Positions 52,636-62,402 of a stretch of DNA of 64,000 nucleotides are shown here, piece by piece; the first letter of the stretch is position 1; the number at the start of each line of letters is the position of its first letter. The notes under the pieces were generated by a model that saw only the letters and a list, made by a program, of their open reading frames with translations, was not told the origin of the DNA and did not search any database. This stretch comes from Anaspis maculata. Lineage: Eukaryota > Arthropoda > Insecta > Coleoptera > Scraptiidae. The stretch is taken from the NCBI GenBank assembly GCA_949128115.1, contig OX421965.1, positions 27,957,681 to 28,021,680 of the forward strand, in the 5' to 3' direction. The translations under genes were made by a program, and so were the position numbers.

Positions 52636-55600
52636 GCGTTTGGAAAGAGTAGCTGCCAACTTCGAAAGTGGTGACCGATCGTTTCAAAAGTCACGTGGGT
52701 TGATGCCTGAAGTCACGTGGGTTGAAGCCTGAAGTCACGTGGGTTGGAGCCTGGAGTCACGTGGGTTCAAACCTGAACTTTTTGGATAACAATTGTGTCT
52801 TTTTTTCTATATTTGTGTTCGTTCGTCAGATGTTGCGTTTGGAAAGAGAAGCTGCCAACTTCAAATGTGGTGACCGATCGTTCTCAAAGTCACGTGGGTT
52901 GAAGCCTGAAGTCACGTGGGTTGAAGACTGAAGTCACGTGGGTTCAGCCTGAAGTCACGTGGGTTGAAACCTGATTTTTTTGGATAACAATTGCGTCTTT
53001 TCTTCTATATTTGTGTTCGTTTGTCAGATGTTGCATTTGGAACAAGTAGCTGCCAACATCGAGAGTGGTAACCGATCGTTTTGAAAGTCACGTGAGTTGA
53101 AGCCTTAAGTCAGGTGGGTTGGAGCCTGGAGTCACGTGGGTTCGAGCCTGAAGTCACGTGGGTTGAAACCTGATTTCTTTGGATAACAATTGCGTCTTTT
53201 CTCCTAAATTTGTGTTCGTTTGTCAGATGTTGCATTTGGAACAAGCAGCTGCCAACATCAAGAGTGGTAACCGATCGTTCTGAAAGTCACGTGAGTAGAA
53301 GCCTGAAGTCACGTGGGTTGGAGCCTGGAGTCACGTGGGTTCAAACCTGAACTTTTTGGATGACAATTGTGTCTTTTTTTCTATATTTGTGTTCGTTCGT
53401 CAGATGTTGCGTTTGGAAAGAGAAGCTACCAACTTTAAACGTGGTGACCGATCGTTTTCAAAGTCACGTGGGTTGAAGCCTGAAGTCACGTGGGTTGAAG
53501 ACTGCAGTCACGTGGGTTCAAGCCAGAAGTCACGTGGGTTGAAACCTGATTTTTTTGGATAACAATTGCGTCTTTTCTTCTATATTTGTGTTCGTTTGTC
53601 AGATGTTGCATTTGGAACAAGTAGCTGCCAACATCAAGAGTGGTAACCGACCGTTTCGAAAGTCACGTGGGTTGAAGCCTGAATTCACGTGGGTTGGAGC
53701 CTGGAGTAACGTGGGCTTAAGCCTGAAGTCACGTGGGTTGAAACCTGATTTTTTTGGATAACAATTGCGTCTTTTCTTCGTTATTTGTGTTCGTTTGTCA
53801 GATGTTGCATTTGGAACAAGTAGCTGCCAACATCAAGAGTGATAACCGATCGTTTTGAAAGTCACGTGGGTTGAAGCCTGAAGTCACGTGGGTTGGAGCC
53901 TGGAGTCACGTGGGTTCAAACCTGAACTTTTTGGATAACAATTGTGTCTTTTTTTCTATATTTGTGTTCGTTCGTCAGATGTTGCGTTTGGAAAGAGAAG
54001 CTGCCAACTTCAAATGTGGTGACCGATCGTTTTCAAAGTCACGTGGGTTGAAGCCTCAAGTCACGTGGGTTGAAGTCTGAAGTCACGTGGGCTCAAGCTT
54101 GAAGTCACGTGGGTTGAAACCTGATTTTTTTGGATAACAATTGCGTCTTTTCTTCTATATTTGTGTTCGATTGTCAGATGTTGCATTTGGAACAAGTAGC
54201 TGCCAACATAAAGAGTGGTAACCGATCGATTTAAAAGTCACATTGGTTGAAGCCTGAAGTCACGTGGGTTGGAGCCTGGAGTAACGTGGGCTTAAGCCTG
54301 AAGTCACGTGGGTTGAAGCCTAATTTTTTTGGATAACAATTGCGTCTTTTCTTCTACATTTGTGTTCGATTGTCAGATGTTGCATTTGGAACAAGTAGCT
54401 GCCAACATCAAGAGTGGTAACCGATCGTTTTGAAAGTCACGTGGGTTGAAGCCTAAAGTCACGTGGGTTGGAGCCTGGAGTCACGTGGGTTCAAACCTGA
54501 ACTTTTTGGATAACAATTGTGTCTTTTTTTCTATATTTGTGTTCGTTCGTCAGATGTTGCGTTTGGAAAGAGAAGCTGCCAACTTCAAATGTGGTGACCG
54601 ATCGTTTTCAAAGTCACGTGGGTTGAAGCCTCAAGTCACGTGGGTTGAAGACTGAAGTCACGTGGGTTCAAGCCTGAAGTCACGTGGGTTGAAACCTGAT
54701 TTTTTTGGATAACAATTGCGTTATTTCTTCTATATTTGTGTTCGCTTGTCAGATGTTGCATTTGGAACAAGTGGCTGCCAACATCAAGAGTGGTAACCGA
54801 TCGTTTCGAAAGTCACGTGGGTTGAAGCCTGAAGTCACGTGGGCTTAAGCCAGAAGTCACGTGGGTTGAAACCTGATTTTTTTGGATAACAATTGCGTCT
54901 TTTCTTCTATATTTGTGTTCGTTTGTCAGATGTTGCATTTGGAACAAGTAGCTGCCAACATCAAGAGTGGTAACCGACCGTTTCGAAAGTCACGTGGGTT
55001 GAAGCCTGAATTCACGTGGGTTGGAGCCTGGAGTAACGTGGGCCTAAGCCTGAAGTCACGTGGGTTGAAACCTGATTTTTTTGGATAACAATTGCGTCTT
55101 TTCTTCGTTATTTGTGTTCGTTTGTCAGATGTTGCATTTGGAACAAGTAGCTGCCAACATCAAGAGTGATAACCGATCGTTTTGAAAGTTACGTGGGTTG
55201 AAGCCTGAAGTCACGTGGGTTGGAGCCTGGAGTCACGTGGGTTCAAACCTGAACTTTTTGGATAACAATTGTGTCTTTTTTTCTATATTTGTGTTCGTTC
55301 GTCAGATGTTGCGTTTGGAAAGAGAAGCTGCCAACTTCAAATGTGGTGACCGATCGTTTTCAAAGTCACGTGGGTTGAAGCCTCAAGTCACGTGGGTTGA
55401 AGTCTGAAGTCACGTGGGTTCAAGCTTGAAGTCACGTGGGTTGAAACCTGATTTTTTTGGATAACAATTGCGTCTTTTCTTCTATATTTGTGTTCGATTG
55501 TCAGATGTTGCATTTGGAACAAGTAGCTGCCAACATAAAGAGTGGTAACCGATCGATTTAAAAGTCACATTGGTTGAAGCCTGAAGTCACGTGGGTTGGA

Positions 55601-57163
55601 GCCTAGAGTAACGTGGGCTTAAGCCTGAAGTCACGTGGGTTGAAACCTAATTTTTTTGGATAACAATTGCGTCTTTTCTTCTACATTTGTGTTCGATTGT
55701 CAGATGTTGCATTTGGAACAAGTAGCTGCCAACATCAAGAGTGGTAACCGATCGTTTTGAAAGTCACGTGGGTTGAAGCCTAAAGTCACGTGGGTTGGAG
55801 CCTGGAGTCACGTGGGTTCAAACCTGAACTTTTTGGATAACAATTGTGTCTTTTTTTCTATATTTGTGTTCGTTCGTCAGATGTTGCGTTTGGAAAGAGA
55901 AGCTGCCAACTTCAAATGTGGTGACCGATCGTTTTCAAAGTCACGTGGGTTGGAGCCTGAAGTCACGTGGGTTGAAGACTGAAGTCACGTGTGTTCAAGC
56001 CTGAAGTCACGTGGGTTGAAACCTGATTTTTTTGGATAACAATTGCGTTATTTCTTCTATATTTGTGTTCGTTTGTCAGATGTTGCATTTGGAACAAGTA
56101 GCTGCCAACATCAAGAGTGGTAACCGATCGTTTCGAAATTCACGTGGGTTGAAGCCTGAAGTCACGTGGGTTGGAGCCTGGAGTCACGTGGGTTCAAACC
56201 TGAACTTTTTGGATAACAATTGTGTCTTTTTTTCTATATTTGTGTTCGTTCGTCAGATGTTGCATTCGGAACAAGTAGCTGCCAACATCAAAAGTGGTGA
56301 CCGATCGTTTTGAAAGTCACGTGGGTTGAAGCCTGAAGTCACGTGGGTTGGAGCCTGGAGTCACGTGGGTTCAAGCCTGAAGTCACGTGGGTTGAAACCT
56401 GATTTTTTGGATAACAATTGCGTCATTTCTTCTATATTTGTGTTCGTTCGTCAGATGTTGCGTTTGGAACAAGTAGCTGCCAACATCAAGAGTGGTAACC
56501 GATCGTTTTGAAAGTCACGTGGGTTGAAGCCTGAAGTCACGTGGGTTGGAGCCCGGAGTCACGTGGGTTCAAACCTGAACTTTTTGGATAACAATTGTGT
56601 CTTTTTTTCTATATTTGTGTTCGTTCGTCAGATGTTGCGTTTGGAAAGAGAAGCTGCCAACTTCAAATGTGGTGACCGATCGTTTTCAAAGTCACGTGGG
56701 TTGAAGCCTGAAGTCACGTGGGTTGAAGACTGAAGTCACGTGGGTTCAAGCCTGAAGTCACGTGGGTTGAAACCTGATTTTTTTGGATAACAATTGCGTC
56801 TTTTCTTCTATATTTGTGTTCGTTTGTCAGATGTTGCATTTGGAACAAGTAGCTGCCAACATCAAGAGTGGTAACCGATCGTTTCGAAAGTCACGTGGGT
56901 TGAAGCCTGAAGTCACGTGGGTTGGAGCCTGGAGTCACGTGGGTTCAAACCTGAACATTTTGGATAACAATTGTGTCTTTTTTTCTATATTTGTGTTCGT
57001 TCGTCAGATGTTGCATTCGGAACAAGTAGCTGCCAACATCAAGAGTGGTAACCGATCGTTTTGAAAGTCATGTGGGTTGAAGCCTGAAGTCACGTGGGTT
57101 GGAGCCTGGAGTCACGTGGGTTCAAGCCTGAAGTCACGTGGGTTGAAACCTGATTTTTTTGGA
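52515..57163 (-). repeat. Reverse-oriented satellite, segment 1
   Basis: The same unit as the left part but on the opposite strand: modules read GTCACGTGGGTTG, and the core reads GGATAACAATTG, then CTATATTTGTGTTCGTTC and so on. The short open frames that lie on the minus strand before 52,514 lie on the plus strand here. It ends at 57,163, where TTTTTTTGGA joins ACACAAATATAG. Units are of A and B types with the usual lengths (for example 199 bp between 52,523 and 52,722). No gene is seen. Confidence 0.93.
53517..56170 (-). repeat. 1,327-bp tandem duplication (two copies)
   Basis: Copies are about 53,517-54,843 and 54,844-56,170. Shared rare marks at exactly 1,327 bp include AGCCAGAAGTC (53,521 and 54,848), GAGTAACGTGGGC, CTTCGTTATTTGTG, GTCACATTGGTTG (54,238 and 55,565), TTCTACATTTGTG, and TTATTTCTTC (54,721 and 56,048). 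Copy 2 differs at scattered bases, for example GGCCTAAGCC for GGCTTAAGCC. Confidence 0.85.
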
Positions 57164-57349
57164 ACACAAATATAGAGAAAAAGACACAATTGTCATCCAA
57201 AAAGTTCAGGTTTGAACCCACGTGACTCCAGGCTCCAACCCACGTGACTTCAGGCTTCAACCCACGTGACTTTCAAAACGATCGGTTACCACTCTTGATG
57301 TTGGCAGCTACTTGTTCCAAATGCAACATATGACGAACGAACACAAATA
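57164..57349 (+). repeat. Forward-oriented island 1 (186 bp)
   Basis: A single forward fragment inside the reverse-oriented array. It starts ACACAAATATAGAGAAAAAG directly after TTTTTTTGGA and ends ACATATGACG...AACACAAATA directly before CACGTGGGTTG. Its right breakpoint, including the rare CATATG (normally CATCTG), is the same as at 52,514 and 60,237. Its left breakpoint is the same as at 59,697. Confidence 0.9.
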
Positions 57350-59697
57350 CACGTGGGTTGAAGCCTGAAGTCACGTGGGTTGGAGCCTGGAGGCACGTGG
57401 GTTCAAACCTGAACTTTTTGGATAACAATTGTGTCTTTTTTTCTATATTTGTGTTCGTTCGTCAGATGTTGCGTTTGGAAAGAGTAGCTGCCAACTTCGA
57501 AAGTGGTGACCGATCGTTTCAAAAGTCACGTGGGTTGATGCCTGAAGTCACGTGGGTTGAAGCCTGAAGTCACGTGGGTTAAAGCCTGAAGTCACGTGGG
57601 TTGAAGACTGAAGTCACGTGGGTTCAAGCCTGAAGTCACGTGGGTTGAAACCTGATTTTTTTGGATAACAATTGCGTCTTTTCTTCTATATTTGTGTTCG
57701 TTTGTCAGATGTTGCATTTGGAACAAGTAGCTGCCAACATCAAGAGTGGTAACCGATCGTTTCGAAAGTCACGTGGGTTGAAGCCTGAAGTCACGTGGGT
57801 TGCAGCCTGGAGTCACGTGGGTTCAAACCTGAACTTTTTGGATAACAATTGTGTCTTTTTTTCTATATTTGTGTTCGTTCGTCAGATGTAGCATTCGGAA
57901 CAAGTAGCTGCCAACATCAAGAGTGGTAACCGATCGTTTTGAAAGTCACGTGGGTTGAAGCCTGAAGTCACGTGGGTTGGAGCCTGGAGTCACGTTGGTT
58001 CAAGCCTGAAGTCACGTGGGTTGAAACCTGATTTTTTGGATAACAATTGCTTCATTTCTTCTATATTTGTGTTCGTTCGTCAGATGTTGCGTTTGGAACA
58101 AGTAGCTGCCAACATCAAGAGTGGTAGCCGATCGTTTTGAAAGTCACGTGGGTTGAAGCCTGAAGTCACGTGGGTTGGAGCCCGGAGTCACGTGGGTTCA
58201 AACCTGAACTTTTTGGATAACAATTGTGTCTTTTTTTCTATATTTGTATTCGTTCGTCAGATGTTGCATCCGGAACAAGTAGCTGCCAACATCATTAGTG
58301 GTAACCGATCGTTTTGAAAGTCACGTGGGTTGAAGCCTGAAGTCACGTGGGTTGGAGCCTGGAGTCACGTGGGTTCAAGCCTGAAGTCACGTGGGTTGAA
58401 ACCTGATTTTTTGGATAACAATTGCGTCTTTTCTTCTATATTTGTGTTCGTTCGTCAGATGTTGCATTCGGAACAAGTAGCTGCCAACATCAAGAGTGGT
58501 AACCGATCGTTTTGAAAGTCACGTGGGTTGAAGCCTGAAGTCACGTGGGTTGGAGCCCGGAGTCACGTGGGTTCAAACCTGAACTTTTTGGATAACAATT
58601 GTGTCTTTTTTTCTATATTTGTGTTCGTTCGTCAGATGTTGCGTTTGGAAAGAGAAGTTGCCAACTTCAAATGTGGTGACCGATCGTTTTCAAAGTCACG
58701 TGGGTTGAAGCCTGAAGTCACGTGGGTTGAAGACTGAAGTCACGTGGGTTCAAGCCTGAAGTCACGTGGGTTAAAACCTGATTTTTTTGGATAACAATTG
58801 CGTCTTTTCTTCTATATTTGTGTTCGTTCGTCAGATGTTGCATTTGGAACAAGTAGCTGCCAACCTCAAATGTGGTGACCGATCGTTTTCAAAGTCACGT
58901 GGGTTGAAGCCTGAAGTCACGTGGGTTGGAGCCTGAAGTCACGTGGGTTCAAACCTGAACTTTTTGGATAACAATTGTGTCTTTTTTCTATATTTGTGTT
59001 CGTTCGTCAGATGTTGCATTTGGAACAAGTAGCTGCCAACATCAAGAGTGGTATCCGATCGTTTTGAAAGTCACGTGGGTTGAAACCTGAAGTCACGTGG
59101 GTTGGAGCCTGGAGTCACGTGGGTTCAAACCTGAACTTTTTGGATAACAATTGTGTCTTTTTTTCTATATTTGTGTTCGTTCGTCAGATGTTGCGTTTGG
59201 AAAGAGTAGCTGCCAACTTCAAAAGTGGTGACCGATCGTTTTCAAAGTCACGTGGGTTGAAGCCTGAAGTCACGTGAGTTGAAACCTGGAGTCACGTGGG
59301 TTGAAACCTGATTTTTTTGGATAACAATTGCGTCTTTTCTTCTATATTTGTGTTCGTTTGTCAGATGTTGCATTTGGAACAAGTAGCTGCCAACATCAAG
59401 AGTGGTAACCGATCATTTTGAAAGTCACGTGGGTTGAAGCCTGAAGTCACGTGGGTTGGAGCCTGGAGTCACGTGGGTTCAAACCTGAACTTTTTGGATA
59501 ACAATTGTGTCTTTTTTTCTATATTTGTGTTCGTTCGTCAGATGTTGCATTTGGAACAAGTAGCTGCCAACATCAAGAGTGGTAACCGATCGTTTTGAAA
59601 GTCACGTGGGTTGAAGCCTGAAGTCACGTGGGTTGGAGCCTGGAGTCACGTGGGTTCAAGCCTGAAGTCACGTGGGTTGAAACCTGATTTTTTTGGA
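57350..59697 (-). repeat. Reverse-oriented satellite, segment 2
   Basis: Reverse units between the two islands. The segment opens with the same unit that follows the first switch (57,358-57,567 against 52,523-52,732, offset 4,835). The part 57,661-58,737 is repeated at 62,491-63,567 (offset 4,830), and about 59,150-59,697 is repeated at about 61,643-62,190 (offset 2,493). No gene is seen. Confidence 0.9.
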
Positions 59698-60237
59698 ACA
59701 CAAATATAGAGAAAAAGACACAATTGTCATCCAAAAAGTTCAGGTTTGAACCCACGTGACTCCAGGCTTCAACCCACGTGACTTTCGAGACGATCGGTTA
59801 CCACTCTTGATGTTGGCTGCTACTTGTTCCAAATGCAACATCTGACCAACGAACACAAATATAGAAAAAAAGACACAATTGTTATCCAAAAAGTTCAGGT
59901 TTGAACCCACGTGACTCCAGGCTCCAACCTACGTGACTTCAGGCTTCAACCCACGTGACTTTCGATACGATCGGTTACCACTCTTGATGTTGGCAGCTAC
60001 TTGTTCCAAATGCAACATCTGACAAACGAACACAAATATAGAAGAGAAGACGCAATTGTTATCCAAAAAAATCAGGTTTCAACCCACGTGACTTCAGGCT
60101 TGAACCCACGTGACTCCGGGCTCCAACCCACGTGACTTCAGGCTTCAACCCACGTGACTTTCAAAACGATCGGTTACCACTCTTGATGTTGGCAGCTACT
60201 TGTTCCAAATGCAACATATGACGAACGAACACAAATA
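59698..60237 (+). repeat. Forward-oriented island 2 (540 bp)
   Basis: A second forward island with the same left join (TTTTTTTGGA to ACACAAATATAGAG) and the same right join (CATATGACG...AACACAAATA to CACGTGGGTTG) as island 1. It contains unit marks at 59,792, 59,969 and 60,168. It is 354 bp longer than island 1, equal to two 177-bp units or one 155-bp plus one 199-bp unit, so one island is probably derived from the other. Confidence 0.9.
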
Positions 60238-62180
60238 CACGTGGGTTGAAGCCTGAAGTCACGTGGGTTGGAGCCTGGAGTCACGTGGGTTCAAACCTGA
60301 ACTTTTTGGATAACAATTGTGTCTTTTTTTCTATATTTGTGTTCGTTCGTCAGATGTTGCGTTTGGAAAGAGTAGCTGCCAACTTCGAAAGTGGTGACCG
60401 ATCGTTTCAAAAGTCACGTGGGTTGATGCCTGAAGTCACGTGGGTTGAAGCCTGAAGTCACGTGGGTTGGAGCCTGGAGTCACGTGGGTTCAAACCTGAA
60501 CTTTTTGGATAACAATTGTGTCTTTTTTTCTTTATTTGTGTTCGTTCGTCAGATGTTGCGTTTGGAAAAAGAAGCTGCCAACTTCAAATGTGGTGACCTA
60601 TCGTTTTCAAAGTCACGTGGGTTGAAGCCTGAAGTCACGTGGGTTGAAGACTGAAGTCACGTGGGTTCAAGCCTGAAGTCACGTGGGTTGAAACCTGATT
60701 TTTTTGGATAACAATTGCGTCTTTTCTTCTATATTTGTGTTCGTTTGTCAGATGTTGCATTTGGAACAAGTAGCTGCCAACATCAAGAGTGGTAACCGAT
60801 CGTTTCGAAAGTCACGTGGGTTGAAGCCTGAAGTCACGTGGGTTGGAGCCTGGAGTCACGTGGGTTCAAACCTGAACTTTTTGGATGACAATTGTGTCTT
60901 TTTTTCTATATTTGTGTTCGTTCGTCAGATGTTGCGTATGGAAAGAGAAGCTGCCAACTTCAAATGTGGTGACCGATCGTTTTCAAAGTCACGTGGGTTG
61001 AAGCCTGAAGTCACGTGGGTTGAAGACTGAAGTCACGTGGGTTCAAGCCTGAAGTCACGTGGGTTGAAACCTGATTTTTTTGGATAACAATTGCGTCTTT
61101 TCTTCTATATTTGTGTTCGTTTGTCAGATGTTGCATTTGGAACAAGTGGCTGCCAACATCAAGAGTGGTAACCGATCGTTTCGAAAGTCACTTGGGTTGA
61201 AGCCTGAAGTCACGTGGGTTGGAGCCTGGAGTCACGTGGGTTCAAACCTGATTTTTTTGGATAACAATTGTGTCTTTTTTTCTATATTTGTGTTCGTTCG
61301 TCAGATGTTGCGTTTGGAAAGAGAAGCTGCCAACTTCAAATGTGGTGACCGATCGTTTTCAAAGTCACGTGGGTTGAAGCCTGAAGTCACGTGGGTTGAA
61401 GACTGAAGTCACGTGGGTTCAAGCCTGAAGTCACGTGGGTTGAAACCTGATTTTTTTGGATAACAATTGCGTCTTTTCTTCTATATTTGTGTTCGTTTGT
61501 CAGATGTTGCATTTGGAACAAGTAGCTGCCAACATCAAGAGTGGTAACCGATCGTTTCGAAGGTCACGTGGGTTGAAGCCTGAAGTCACGTGGGTTGGAG
61601 CCTGGAGTCACGTGGGTTCAAACCTGAGTTTTTTGGATAAGAATTGTGTCTTTTTTTCTATATTTGTGTTCGTTCGTCAGATGTTGCATTTGGAAAGAGT
61701 AGCTGCCAACTTCAAAAGTGGTGACCGATCGTTTTCAAAGTCACGTGGGTTGAAGCCTGAGGTCACGTGAGTTGAAACCTGGAGTCACGTGGGTTGAAAC
61801 CTGATTTTTTTGGATAACAATTGCGTCTTTTCTTCTATATTTGTGTTCGTTTGTCAGATGTTGCATTTGGAACAAGTAGCTGCCAACATCAAGAGTGGTA
61901 ACCGATCATTTTGAAAGTCACGTGGGTTGAAGCCTGAAGTCACGTGGGTTGGAGCCCGGAGTCACGTGGGTTCAAACCTGAACTTTTTGGATAACAATTG
62001 TGTCTTTTTTTCTATATTTGTGTTCGTTCGTCAGATGTTGCATTTGGAACAAGTAGCTGCCAACATCAAGAGTGGTAACCGATCGTTTTGAAAGTCACGT
62101 GGGTTGAAGCCTGAAGTCACGTGGGTTGGAGCCTGGAGTCACGTGGGTTCAAGCCTGAAGTCACGTGGGTTGAAACCTGA

Positions 62181-62200
62181 TTTTTTTGGATAACAATTGC
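62181..62200 (-). other. Uninterrupted counterpart of the island-2 left breakpoint
   Basis: The duplicated stretch that ends at island 2 (offset 2,493) reads TTTTTTTGGA at 62,181-62,190 and continues as a normal unit with TAACAATTGC. At 59,697 the same TTTTTTTGGA is followed by forward sequence. This gives a natural 'unoccupied' version and fixes the breakpoint to within the two or three bases shared by both joins. Confidence 0.82.
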
Positions 62201-62375
62201 GTCTTGTCTTCTATATTTGTGTTCGTTTGTCAGATGTTGCATTTGGAACAAGTAGCTGCCAACATCAAGAGTGGTAACCGATCGTTTTGAAAGTCACGTG
62301 GGTTGAAGCCTGAAGTCACGTGGGTTGGAGCCTGGAGTCACGTGGGTTCAAGCCTGGAGTCACGTGGGTTGAAAC

Positions 62376-62402
62376 CTGTTTCAAAAACCGTTTTCAAAGT
62401 CA
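62376..62402 (-). other. Collapsed core between two module runs
   Basis: Between GGTTGAAACCTG and AAAGTCACGTGG only about 20 bases remain (TTTCAAAAACCGTTTTC) in place of the roughly 111-bp core. The CAATTG, ATATTTGTG and CGATCG parts are missing. The position coincides with the left edge of the duplication with offset 4,830 (62,491-63,567 against 57,661-58,737), so it is probably a non-homologous join from that event. Confidence 0.8.
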
